From the NCBI GenBank assembly GCA_038025085.1, contig CM076154.1, positions 32,170,501 to 32,234,500 of the forward strand: DNA of 64,000 bases, given 5' to 3'. Source of the stretch: Tetragonia tetragonoides (Eukaryota; Streptophyta; Magnoliopsida; Caryophyllales; Aizoaceae). Shown piece by piece: positions 24,204 to 35,970 of the stretch. The notes below the pieces were generated by a model, which ran no database searches, was not told the origin of the DNA, and saw only the letters and a program-made list of their open reading frames with translations. The position numbers and the translations under genes were made by a program. Position 1 is the first letter of the stretch. The number at the start of each line of letters is the position of its first letter.

Positions 24204-25465
24204 ACGCCATAGCTGATAGGCGTCCAAGAAGGTACACTCCCCTCGGGATGACTTATGTCAAAGCTCTAGATAAGTTGATCAAAGGAGACTATCTACATCC
24301 GATTGGGCCTACTCCCGATCCACCTGTAGAGAAAAGGTCACCATATTGGAACGAGTCCGCATTCTCCAAATACCATAGGGGACGTGGGCACGACACTGAA
24401 AAGTGTTACACCCTCAAGGAAAAAATCCAAGACTTGTTTGACAATGGCACAATACCATTGCCTAAAGATGCACCACCGCCCAGCAACAACAATAATCCCC
24501 TCGGGAATTCCTTTTCCATTGACATAGAAGAAGGGTTTGATCCATCCTATTTGATCACACCTATTGGACAGGACATACCACCATACCCAATCCCAAGACC
24601 ACGCTGGACGTCTGCGGCCTTTGGGATAGTGATGAGGAAGATAATGGGGCATATACTGATCCAGAAGATGTGTTGACTCCTCAAGTCCATGACATAGGTA
24701 ATAGCAAAGCCTGGTATGATATCTACGATGACGAGAAAGAAGAAGATGACAAAGCTCTAAACTATCTCACAAGATCGGGACGCCAATTCAGGCCCAAAAA
24801 CATCTATATGGATCCATCTCAAATCCAACCCGTAGAGCCTGTAGCCATCCCCAATAGGGATTCGGCCCAAAGGGATTGGCAAAAGAAGATGATGGGACCA
24901 ATATCCTCAAGCAATTGCAAAGAACAAAAGCCGATATATCCATTTGGCAACTATTGACCACTTCTATCACTCACAGGAGGGCCATGCTAGAGGCCTTGAA
25001 CGCAACCACCATTTCTCCAAATGCCACTCCTGAAGAGGTGGTCAACCTCCTGATCCAAGGAAAGTCATCTACACCCATCACTTTTCCTGACAAACACCTT
25101 CCACCTGAAGGCATTCACCACAACAAAGCACTTTATCTTACTGTAATCTGTCAACAAAGACAAGTCCCTATGACTTTAGTTTACAATGGCTCTGCTGTAA
25201 ATGTATGCCCCTTGAGGAATGCTGAACACCTCAAAATAGACTGCAACAATCTCGCGCATTCCGCACAAGGGCTAAGGGCTTATGATAATTCCAAAAGGAA
25301 TGTATGGGTACTTTCTCCATGAATATCAATATTGGGCCCATCGAGAAAATGGTCTAGTTCCATGTAATTGACATTCCGGCCACCTTCAACCTACTCTTAG
25401 GAAGGCCTTGGTTACACGGGCTAAATGCTGTAGCCTCAACCCTGCATCAAAAGGTAAAGCTATCC
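24200..25465 (+). pseudogene. Gag C-terminus and aspartic protease of element B, several frameshifts
   Basis: Three overlapping frames carry the sequence: 24200-24676, 24670-24957 and 24876-25322, followed by a stop at 25320-25322. A knuckle-like region reads SKYHRGRGHDTEKC, where related elements have Cys at the first position. The protease core is LVYNGSAVNVCPL at about 25178-25215. Relatives have D-N-G-S, so the catalytic Asp is Tyr here. The protease would process Gag-Pol. The missing Asp and the frame breaks make it inactive. Confidence 0.75.
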
Positions 25466-28400
25466 TTGGCAGGATCCAACTTGGAGGTCTGCGCCGATGC
25501 TATGGTAGCCCAGATTGAGAAAGTTCCAGTCCTAGATGAGGAGTTATGGGGTTTTGAGAAGATAGCCTTCATAGAAACAATAGAGCCCATACTCAATGTG
25601 AATGCTTTACTCAGAAAGAAAGGCCACTTCCCAAGCACCACTTTGAGCCCTCATCCAGAGGTAGCTCAAGCCTCTTGGAACACCAAGATCAAAAATGATT
25701 TATTTGGGCTAGGCTACAGGCCCACAAGGCAAGAAGTTAGAGCCTACATATCGAAGGAGATGGCTAAGAAAAGAGCCCGCGCGGCCAACAAACCTATTCC
25801 ACACAACATGGACCCTTACCCCCTCACCCTCAATGGGCAATATCTTCAAGAAGGCTACACAATTAACGGGATCCTAACACCAGGCTTTGAGGCATTCCAA
25901 GACTGCTTCACCATGAGTGAAGACACACCCATACCTCCTAATGAGGACCAATCCACCAAAGATTGGGCTAATGACATGGCACCCAACGACTTTGGGCTCT
26001 TGTTCGGTGAAGAACGTTGTCAGTACGGCGAAACCACTACCAAACTTCCCCTTATTGTGCTTTTTAATGAAGGTTTCGACCCGACTAAGCTGATCGCCCC
26101 AATCGGGCCCGACCACACCACCTGGAAGCACGAGACGAATTGGACTCCGGTCAAGGGAACCAAGTACAAGTTCACCAACCGCAACGGTCCTACAGGAAGG
26201 CCCATCTCTGATTCTGAGTCTGATTCCGAGTCCGAGTCTGATTCCGAGTCCGAATCTGATTCTGAGTCTGTTATCCTAGAAGTGTCGGGTAGTCCACCGC
26301 AGTCTATTCCTGCTAAGGTCCTTATTGATGACCTCATTGATGTATTGTCCGCTTTTATTAATATTTTGATAGTCGATTTTGCTTACTCGGATTGCCTCAC
26401 CGCTAATAATTCAGAAAATATAACGGAATTGCCGAAAGAAGTTATTAAAGTACTAATCGAACATGAGCAAAAGACTTCAATAGTCGAAGAAACGGAGACA
26501 ATAAACATTGCAACTAAAGATGAGCCTCGCTACGTGCGAATAGGCTTGTCTTTAACATCTAATGAACGCGAACAATTCGTAACACTCCTAAAGAATTATA
26601 CGGATGTTTTCGCCTGGTCCTACAAGGACATGCCAGGCATAGACCGCAAAATTGCTCAGCATACCATTCCGCTAAACCCCGACTGCAAACCAGTCCAACA
26701 AAAGCTAAGAAGAATGAAGCCAGAGTGGGATCTTAAGATCAAGGAGGAAGTCCAAAAACAAATAGACGCAGGCTTCATAAGAGTGGCCAATTACCCCGAT
26801 TGGGTAGCCAACATTGTCCCAGTCCAAAAAAAGGACGGACGGGTCCGAATGTGTGTAGATTTCAGGGACTTGAACAAAGCAAGTCCAAAAGACGACTTTC
26901 CCTTACCTCATATAGATGTCTTGATAGATAACACCTCCGGACACGCCCTTCCATCATTTATGAACGGGTACGCAGGATATAACCAAGTCCTAATGGCCAA
27001 AGGGGACGAAGAGAAAACCACTTTCATCACACAGTGGGGCACTTATTGCTATACAGTAATGTCGTTCGGGCTTAAGAATGTGGGAGCCACATACCAAAGA
27101 ACCGCTACAACCTTACTCCATGATATGATGCATAAAGAGGTTGAAGTGTACGTATATGATATGATCATAAAGTCCAAAGACAGAGAAGGGCATGTACCCT
27201 CACTTCAAAAGTTCTTTGACAGGCTTAGGAAGTACAATATGAGGCTTAATCCCAAGAAGTGTGCATTCGGAGTTACATCCGACAAACTTCTAAGATTTGT
27301 CATAAGCACCAGAGGAATAGAAATCGATCCATCCAAGATCAAAGCCATAATAGACATACCACCTCCGAAAACGGAAAAAGAAATAAAAGGCTTTCTAGGA
27401 AGAATCCAATACATTAGCAGGTTCATCTCCAAGTTAACTATCACTTGTGAGCCCATATTCAAGAAACTCAAAAAAGAGGTAAAGATGGAATGGGACGAGC
27501 AATGCCAAAAGGCTTTTGACAAAATTAAGGCCTACTTATCCGAACCACCTGTTCTAGTACCGCCCATTCCAGGCATGCCTCTAATCCTCTACCTTACGGT
27601 CACAGAAACGTCAATGGGGGCCATGTTAGCCCAAGAAGTGGATAAGGAAGAGAAAGCTATATACTATGTGAGCAAGAAATTTCTGGAATATGAAACCCGC
27701 TATTCATCCCTAGAAAAGACATGTTTAGCTTTGGTAGCAACTACTAAAAAGCTACGACATTACATGCTCCAGCACACGATCCACATAAGATCGAGAGAAA
27801 ATCCTTTGAAATACATATTCGAAAAGCCCATACTAAATGGTAGAATAGCAAGGTGGACCGTTCTCCTCTCAGAGTTCGACCTTAAATTTGAACATCAAAA
27901 AGCCATAAAAGGGCATGCTATTTCGGAATACCTGGCCGACCAAGCCATAAATGAACCAGATCACAAGGATGAATATCACTTCCCAGACGAAGGGGTCATG
28001 ACCTTAGACACCGAAACTTGGCAGCTATACTTCGACGGAGCATCCAACCAAAAGGGTTTTGGAGTAGGAGTACTGATAGTATCCCCCGAAGGTGCACATA
28101 TACCTATTTCAATCAAACTGGACCATGAGGTTACAAATAATGGCGGCGAATATGAAGCTTGCATAATAGGAATGCAATCCATAAGCCTTGGCATTAAGAC
28201 ACTCCGAGTCTGTAGGGACTCGTCACTCATAATTAACCAAATTTCCAAAGTATGGAAGGTTAAAAGTGAATCCCTGGCACTCTACCAGGAATACTTAGAC
28301 AAGATCATAGTGTATTTTAATCAAATACACTTTACATACCTTCCACGAGAAGATAATCAATTTGCAGACGCCTTGGCTAAGTTAGCAAGCATGATCAACA

Positions 28401-28918
28401 TACCTGAAACAATCCGGATGATACCCATCTGTGTACAAAGGAGATCCGAGCCTTCATATTGCGACCCCCTGGAAGTGTTCCACGATGAAGAAGATGAGTG
28501 GTACACCGATATAAAAAATCTACGTGTTTACCAGCTCTACCCTCCTGATTCTAGCCCTAGAGCCCAGAAAGCACTCAGAAGGCTCGCAGCCCAATTCTTG
28601 GAAGTACAGGGTGAAATATACAAGAAAAGCCCAAACGGAGTCAACCTCCGTTGCCTAGGTACCGAAATGGCCCATAAGGTCTTAAGAGAGGTACATGCAG
28701 GAGTATGTGGACCGCACATGAACGGTATGATGCTATTTAGAAAGATAATAAGGCTTGGGTATTATCGGACAACGATGGAGAAGGATTGTTGTGAGTTCGT
28801 CAAAAGATGCGTACAATGCCAGACCCATGCAAATCTACAACATCTACCACCAAGCCCATTATATACCTTCACCCTCACCTTGGCCTTTCTCAGCTTGGGG
28901 AATCGACATCATCAGTAA
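25466..28918 (+). pseudogene. Pol of element B: RT, RNase H, second RNase H, integrase N-terminus
   Basis: One 1150-codon frame. Near residues 245-268 is an acidic Ser-Asp/Glu run. RT spans about residues 430-610 (QKKDGRVRMCVDFRDLNKAS). Two of the three catalytic aspartates are replaced: FMNGYAGYNQ in place of FMDGYAGYNQ (codon 26963-26965) and YVYDM in place of YVDDM (codon 27155-27157). A normal RNase H (TETSMGAMLAQE...) follows. A second, archaeal-type RNase H spans about 28014-28400 with FDGAS, GGEYEA, RDSSLIINQ and FADALAKLA. The integrase H2C2 zinc finger is at about 28680-28830 (HAGVCGPH...CVQCQ). The frame then shifts. The dual RNase H supports the Tat lineage. Confidence 0.9.
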
Positions 28919-29716
28919 AATAACCCCAACAGGAAAAGGGGGCCACGAATATATCCTAGTCGTAATCGACTACTTTACCAAATGGGTTGAGGCGCAATCA
29001 TACGCGAAGCTCAAAGAAAAGCACGTGGTTAAGTTCATTAAGAATAACATAATAGCTAGATATGGAGTTACCTAAGAAATCATCAGTGATAATGGGTCAC
29101 ACTTCATGAAAGAAGTAGTTGAGCTTTTAGCGCAGTTTAAGATCCAGCATCGAAAGTCATCTCCCTAAAGACCGCAAACAAACGGTGCAGTAGAGGCAGC
29201 TAACAAGAACATCAAGAAAATCATTGAAAGAATGTCCGAAAATTATCAAGACTGGCCAGACAAGCTGCCATTCCAGAATCAACGGGAGCAACACCATACT
29301 CCCTGGTTTACGGAATGGAAGCCGTATTACCAATCGAATTAGAGATCCCATCTCTAAGGATCATTTTAGAAAGTCAAATCCCAGAGGTAGATTGAGTCCA
29401 AGCCCGCTATGACCAGTTAGTCCTACTAGATGAGAAAAGGTTGCAAGCTTTGCACAATGTAAGAGTCTATCAGAAAAGACTAACTAGACACTTTAACCAA
29501 AGGCTCAAAATGAGGGACCTTAAGGTTGGAGACTTAGTACTTAAAGAAGTAAGGGCCAATGTCACTGACCCAAGAGGCAAATTTTGACCCAACTGGTCAG
29601 GCCCGTTTATCATCAGAAAGATCTTAACAGGTGGCGTTGCAAGATTGGCAGATTTAGACGGGATCGAATTTAGTCAATGGATAAACATGGATCAATTAAA
29701 GAGGTTCTATGCTTAG
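28840..29716 (+). pseudogene. Integrase core and C-terminus of element B, degraded
   Basis: Continues pol in another frame (28755-29075): WGIDIISKITP and VVIDYFTKWVEAQ give the two catalytic-core aspartate regions. A TAA at 29073 follows YGVT. IISDNGSHFMKEVV then continues, with further stops (for example after KSSP at about 29166). The C-terminal part KRLQALHNVRVYQKR...GDLVLKEV is still visible, and pol ends LKRFYA at the TAG at 29714-29716. The product would insert the cDNA. It cannot be made intact from this copy. Confidence 0.8.
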
Positions 29717-30227
29717 GCAAGACACCCAATATAACACGTTCGAGAGGCCCACACAAGGCTAACTAATCCCATAAAAAAAATAAAAAAATAAAATTGAATG
29801 TTAAAAAAAAACGGATAAGAACTACGAGTGGCCTGATTCCCCTAAAAGGATACGTAGGACAACCCAATTGCAATTGGGCCCGACCCCTTCATCAATTCGC
29901 ATTCAAAAGTTGTTTAAATTTGTGCACATAATAAACACAAGGTTGCAAAATTAAAATAAACATGTCCCCATAAATAATAATAAAGTCCATTACAAGACTT
30001 GGCAATTCCTAAATAATAAAAACAAACTAACTGAATCTAAAAAAAAAAGGGGGCACATCACCCTTATTGAATTTAAAGCAAATAAAAGGCAATCCTAAGC
30101 TGGACATACTCCAAAAAGAGTATTTCCTAATAGACTACTCCGTAACTTCGGTAGTAGGGACAACATCCTCCATGGATTCATCAACCTTTGGGCCTTCCAC
30201 TTCGCGTTCCTTGGGAGCCCATGTCTC
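29717..30227 (+). other. Post-pol spacer of element B
   Basis: Holds a short block (about 29825-29885, with ggatacgtaggacaaccc) that is conserved with element A, then AT-rich sequence up to the 3' end of the first antisense gene. Confidence 0.55.
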
Positions 30228-31689
30228 TCAGAAAACGGGCTCTTCTTCTTTTTTAACCTCCATTAGAGGATCACTTGTACAGGCTTCATGATCGTTGGCC
30301 CGAATTTGGGGCTTCTCCTCCGGCTTAGTAGTGATCTTGGCTAAAGCTTTCTGTGCCTTTGGGTTAAGAACACTTTTCACATGCTTGACTCCCTTTTGTT
30401 TACCCTGCCCTTTAGGATCATTGGGGTTAGAAAGCCTTAAGTTAGCCTTGACCGATTGGGCCTTAAGATCATCTTGTTCGGATTTCCTGCATGCATGACG
30501 ACCTTCCGCGGTCTTACAATCCATCCAAGCTTCATAAGCTGAAGATCTGGCCGTTGGGGCCTTGATAAGAGGAATAGTCCACTTAGGGCGACGGTCCCAT
30601 GCACACTCCCATGATCTCACCATACTAATAGTCAAAACCCGGGTTGCAGGCGCAACACTATCCTTCTGTGGGATGATATGGCGTTTCCCATATTGCCGCA
30701 TGATACGACTAGGAAATATGTAAGTCAAATTTTGAAGACCAAGGATTTGATAATATCCCGTCTCCTTGCTACATCCAATCGGGGATTTTAAGCCCCACCA
30801 CTTGACAGTCCATCTCAGCAAAGGGCAAGCTTTAAGATATCCGCGCCATTCATCAATGATTGATTCATAATAAAGTCTTCGGCGGGCAGGAAACTGCTTT
30901 GGTTGGTATTTGAGCGCATTAGCCGGCCTCTCAATGAAGCACATATGCTCCAAAAACCATATCTACAAAAACAAACAAACACAAATAATAATAAAATTAG
31001 GTATCCATTAAAGATTCAAACTTTACAAAAAAAAAATCCAAAGTAGTTATTCAAGCACTCACTTGAAGAATAAGAGGGTTTCCCGTCCATCCACCATGAG
31101 ATGGTTCTTGTTTCTTGCGGTCCAAGCACATTAGGGTTTCACCAAGAACAAGAGACATTGGGGTAAAATCGTTTTGAATATGTTCAACAATTCTAAGTAT
31201 ACAAGTTTTACCATTATTACCTCCACCAACAAAGAGGTACCTATGTAAGAGACATAAGATAAAAGCACGCCTATGCTATGTCTCATTATAATCATCCCTT
31301 ACCTTGGGGAAAAAGATGTCAATCACACCATTAAGGTCTAGCTCACCGGTTCTAGCCACAGAAGAAGCTTGTGCTGCGAATAAACCAAGATACCTTTTAT
31401 AGTAGCCTTCAAGATTGGGCCTAAGCCATGGAGTTGCAGGAGCTTGATCATGAGGGAACCCAATTATGGCGGCAAATTCTTCAGGAAGAGGACACAGTTC
31501 GTTATACCCGAATCTAAAAACATGAAGCTTGTCATCCCAAAATTCAACCGCAGCCTCAAGAAGGTTCCAGACAACTTGAACTTGCTTCAGATGGAAGAAA
31601 GAATTCAAGTGAAAGGGCACAATTCTTATCCTCTCTTCAGGGGTCATAGATTGCAACCACTTATCGAACTTAACTTCAAAACTTGTCAT
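30228..31689 (-). pseudogene. Antisense gene 2 of element B, three exons, DUF7745/plant-mobile-domain-like
   Basis: Exons on the minus strand are 31689-31303, 31240-31063 and 30962-30228, each bounded by GT and AG. Exon 1 starts MTSFEVKFDKWLQSMTPEER and includes EAAVEFWDDKLHVFRFGYNE and PLPEEFAAIIGFP. This pattern recalls plant DUF7745/plant-mobile-domain proteins, as does WFLEHMCFIERP at the start of exon 3. The C-terminal 100 residues are Lys/Ala/Pro-rich. The phases of exons 1 and 2 do not fit (one base off), so this copy may be frameshifted or spliced differently. A TATA-like tatataagcc lies about 100 bases upstream on the minus strand (about 31790), followed upstream by a GC-rich block. 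The role is unknown. Confidence 0.6.
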
Positions 31690-31756
31690 GGCTGAATTCT
31701 AAATTAATTGGAGGTTTCTCTCTCTAAAATCTCTCTATTGCTATGGAATTATAAAG

Positions 31757-32019
31757 GTGATGTCCCAAAATCGGACTAACCCAAGGCTTATATAGGGCTC
31801 GCACGAAAAAAGACAAAAATAAGGCAACCCGTCGGAAAAAAGGCGTTCAGCGGCCAACCGGACAGCCGCCGAAGGCTCGGCGGCCACGATATGGCAGCCA
31901 GGGCCCCGCGGCCCAGCCGCGGAGTCTGGCGGCCCCACTTTTGACCCCCGCTCATTCGCGTCAGCCGCTGAGCACCTTCCTTTGACCGCCGAGCCTCTTT
32001 TTTGGGACATCACTCTTCT
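31757..32019. promoter_or_regulatory. GC-rich block upstream of antisense gene 2, bounded by an inverted repeat
   Basis: The 14-base arms gtgatgtcccaaaa (31757-31770) and ttttgggacatcac (about 32006-32019) enclose a block rich in GCGGCC, AGCCGC and CGGCGG (31838-31985). It contains the TATA-like motif for antisense gene 2. The block resembles in composition and motifs the GC-rich U3 block of the LTR. The promoter role is inferred from position. Confidence 0.5.
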
Positions 32020-32442
32020 ACCCGATTTTGGACACTTTCCTTAGCCATTTTGGACTCCAATTTGGCTCAGTTTCCTATTTCTTCTATTATTATTATTATT
32101 TTTCTTTTATTTCCTTAATTATTTATGGGAACGCCACAATTTCTTTATTTCTTTTTTGGATGATTATCATCCTTTATTTTGTTAATCCCTTTTATACTTA
32201 TTAATTTTATTTCATTTTTTTGCACCTCTTTCTTTTTTCATTTTTTTTAGGGGGGATAGGGTACAACCAATTTTAACTTTTTGGCTGTACCATTTTTTGC
32301 TACATGGCTATTACTTGCGCTTTCTGCTTGACTACCTGTGCATTTGCATTAGCCTGATTATATGCAGGAACCAATAAAACAACAATATATTACAAAGCAA
32401 AGTCCGAATATTTGCTCAACACAAATGTTCGAAAAATGTATT
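32020..32442. other. Spacer between the two antisense genes
   Basis: T-rich low-complexity sequence with ATT runs (32085-32240). No gene seen. It probably holds the 3' end of antisense gene 1 transcripts. Confidence 0.4.
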
Positions 32443-35211
32443 TCATACAAATACATGGTCAGAAAAATCATCGCTCATGTCAGCATCCGTGCGGAGCACC
32501 TCAAAATGATCCTCCGACCTCTGTGGCTCATCACCAAATATTGACGCCGCTAACTGGCCAGGGTCAAAGGAAGAATGACGGGCAGGCTCCCAATACGAGC
32601 ACCCCTCTCTAGCGTAACTCGAATCATACCCCCACGAAGAACGAGGAGGCATGGTAGGCATCATAGGAGCATGGACATGGGGCTGGTAGTAAAGACCGCC
32701 ATAAGGAGCATACCCCGCATACCCAGGATAAGAGGGATACATCGGCATAGGCATAGGAGTAGGCTCCACAAACGGAGCCATCCTACTCCCACCAGGACGG
32801 TCCGTCCGATGCACAGGCTCACTCTCTCTCCGAGGACTCTCCCTCCGAGGGCTCCTCTCACGAGAAGGACTACGCTCAGGCGAGCTCACAACCTCATCAT
32901 CCGACAATACCACCTGTCGTGACCGATGAGGAAGGGGTCGACGATACTCAACCTGCAATCCACCAAACATATAAGATACATTTCTCAAAGCATACAACTT
33001 TGAAAATGCAAATCAAGTTTACCTTATCCAAGTCAGCCCTCGAGCAACTGCCCTTCGAGAGAGCTCGAGAAATCCAGGACTTCATGGCGTGCATCATCCT
33101 AAAGAGCTTCCCGGTCTGCTCACGGTCAAGCTACGCAAAGAAAAGTCAATACAAGCATAAAAGCAGTAAAAATCACATGCAACAGGTTAAATTACGAATT
33201 TACCACTGGATGCCCAACTGGAAGAGGAGGGCCCTGGATGTCCTCATCAAGGTCCTCCGTCATCGGGACCTCTCCCCAACACTCCTTCCCGCCATAATCC
33301 CGACCTCGGACCAGCATATCCGGGATATCCACATCAACATCATCAACCCGAGGCTCCTACAAAGCAAAGTAGGTCAGCAAACCAACAAAGCAAGAAAGGC
33401 ATAGAATAACAAATAGATAAATTCTTACCTTCAAACCCACAAATGAAGGCATGAGGCGATCACGACGGAACTGCTCGCAGTGCCCCGCAGGGTCCTCCGC
33501 AGGCTCCCTCAAATACCGCATAGCATCCGAGCCCACCATGGCCTCCATAACCTGCTCGCGAGACAAGCACCTCACCAAGAACATGGTCGAGGGAGGATCC
33601 AAGGGAATCCTCGAGCCCGCCACGTCAGGATAAACCTGACGGAAGATCCGCTCTCCCAAATACCACTCAAAAGAGAACGGACCCGCAGACAGGATGCTCT
33701 GGCGGTCTATCGCCCTGGACGAAAGGACGGCATCCGAAGCCAACCCATGGTACTTCGCCCATGGGACGTAGTCAATCTACACAAGCATACAATATAAGAT
33801 ATTTCCACACCAAGGAATATAATCCATGTAACAAAAAGCGAAACTGCGTTACCTTGTGCCAATCTAGGCGCAAGAGAGCCTCCCTATACTGCTGGAGAGT
33901 CTGGAAGGGCGCAGGACCCCTATGACGCCACGCCCTGCAAACCGAGAAATCCAACTACCAGCCCGTAGGCGCCATGTAAGGAAAATTCTCAAAGAACCAA
34001 GGCTACATCGAAACATGAAGTTAAGCACCATACACTTAAATCATGCAAATCACCGAAATAGATACAAAAAGCAAAACGCACCTGCAAGGCCTTCCAGAAA
34101 CCACACAAGCTCACGGGAGGAAGAGTCGTTTGCTTGTATCCCTCATCATTAAAGCGGCAAGCAAACCGCATGCACCTCAAGAGGTTGGCGTTGCCCGGCA
34201 ACCCCCAGTTGTACTCTCTCACTCTCTCCCAATCCAACAAGCTAGGAAGGTAAATAGCATGGATACGCTCTCCCTTGTCAGCAAAGATGGTGGTGGCAAG
34301 GAGATAGGCGATAAACATCCTCGCCTTCTGCTCCACCGAGGTAGTTCTCTTGTACCTCGCATCAGTCAAAGCAGCGTAGAGCTCGCTATAGGGACGATAA
34401 TGGTGACCCCAGGTATTCCCCCAAGGGCCGAACAACTTCACCATCTCAATATTACGTTTCCAAATGGAAACGTCATACACAATGGGCGTACCCATGCAAG
34501 GCACCCCAGTCAATATAGCAAACTCCGATGGAGTGATCATCATCTCCCCATTAGGGAAGTGGAACGTGTTGGTAGTATCCCAAAAACGCTCCAAAGACAA
34601 GCGAACAATGCATCTCTTGACTCGCTCAACCGAGTCCGCCGCTTTCAAAAGGGGCTCGAACCCCGCACCCAAAACTGCACCTTTGCACCTCTTTGGGCAA
34701 AATCATAAAAAGCTTCACCGAAGAACCATAGTTTCCATGGGGCTTCAAATTCCCACCGGGTTCCTATGACCAATTTGCAACCTCTTAGGTTCACATTTCA
34801 AACAAATGTTCAATCCTAAGCATGTTTCTAAGTTCGTTCAAGCCGCGCAATATCACATGCGCTACAAACTTGACAATTGCATACAATTTCTACACAATTT
34901 CTACTCAAGGCAAAGCATATAAACTAAAATTCAATGCATAAAACTATGAATTCAAAGTTTGAGGCTTACCACAAACTTGGAAGCACGGGAGCTCAAGTGA
35001 GTCTCCGGTCGAAAGAGGAACTCCGACCGATCCCAAATGATGTCGGGGTCCCTATCCGACCGTGTGTACCTATCTTGAGGAAAAGCCACATTAGGCTTCC
35101 TCTTGGAAGGCTTGACATGGGAGGGAAAACTTTGGTGAAGATGTCAGTTTCTTCAACCTCCTCCCGAACCTCGGCCCTTCTACTCCTCTTCTTCACCAAT
35201 CTAGGAGCCAT
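32443..35211 (-). pseudogene. Antisense gene 1 of element B, seven exons, plant mobile domain protein
   Basis: Minus-strand exons: 35211-34970, about 34770-34082, 34002-33853, 33776-33429, 33356-33204, 33130-33023 and 32952-32443. Exons 3-7 join in frame across GT-AG introns (150, 348, 153, 108 and 510 bases). Exon 2 holds AGFEPLLKAADSVERV, then FHFPNGEMMITPSEFAILTG and DWERVREYNWGLPGNANLL, the plant mobile domain (aminotransferase-like) pattern. Exon 3 has WFFENFPYM and one in-frame TAG. Exon 7 is rich in Ser-Arg/Glu-Arg, then Met/Pro/Tyr, and ends DDFSDHVFV. A frame change in exon 1 and probably another at the start of exon 2 mark it as broken. The role of these proteins in transposons is not established. 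Confidence 0.7.
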
Positions 35212-35511
35212 GAAGAAGGATGAACAAGCTAGCAAAGACCAACAAGCAAAAATGGAGAAATTGGGATTTTCTCTCTCCAAGGGTTTTAAAAACCCACTCT
35301 CAAATTCACCCCAAATTTGTGAGAAATCACAAATAAACTTCAAATTATGCAAAGATTATGCAAAATCAAGCAAATGCAAGCAAAAAGAAGCAAATTTGAG
35401 CAAGAAATAAGGTTTGGGCAACAATGGAGGTAGAGAGAGAGAGTCTCGAATTTTTGGGGAGAAATGACCCAAAATTCGGCTCCCTCACAAAAATACCCGT
35501 TTTTTCGCCTC

Positions 35512-35720
35512 TGAACCGGCCCGGCAGCCAGGTTCAAGGCCGCCCAGGCTCAGCGGCCCAGCCGCTGGCCCTAGCGGCCAGCCGCCCAGCCTTCGCGGCT
35601 GAACCGCCCGGCCTGGCGGCCCCTCTCATGGCCTTCGTACGATAACTTGAGCCGCTGAGCGAGCCCGTAAAGGCCGCCCAGCGTTCGACGACCCTGCACA
35701 TGGCCGCCGAACCAGATTTT
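35512..35720. promoter_or_regulatory. GC-rich hairpin block upstream of antisense gene 1
   Basis: Contains ccagccgctggccctagcgg at about 35559-35578. This matches the LTR block (36732-36751 and 20944-20963) at all but one or two positions, and the next bases ccagccg agree as well. The motif folds as GCCGCTGG-2-CCAGCGGC. It lies about 300-500 bases upstream of the start codon of antisense gene 1. A regulatory role is an inference. Confidence 0.5.
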
Positions 35721-35970
35721 GCGTTCGCCGCTCTCGGGGTAGGCCCACGAGTTCAAATTCCGCGCGGGATTGCATCTCTCGACCGTTGGAAGCCCGGGAG
35801 ATTTGAATATATCACCCAAAATGACTCTTTTGCCCCCACAGCTTCGTTTCTTATCCTAGGGACCCGGCATTATCTATTTTTGCAGGCACGAGCCTTATAT
35901 CTAACTTTTTACAGGCACAGGCACTTCATTATATTTTTTGCAAGCACAATTTTCCAAACACAGGCATCAC

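Noticed and set aside
32575..32922. Arg/His-rich plus-strand frame of 115 codons
   Set aside because: Complement of the Ser/Arg-rich last exon of antisense gene 1. A shadow of that exon.
33989..34708. 221-codon plus-strand frame opposite the plant mobile domain exon
   Set aside because: The minus strand carries the conserved domain and splice sites. The plus frame shows no domain.
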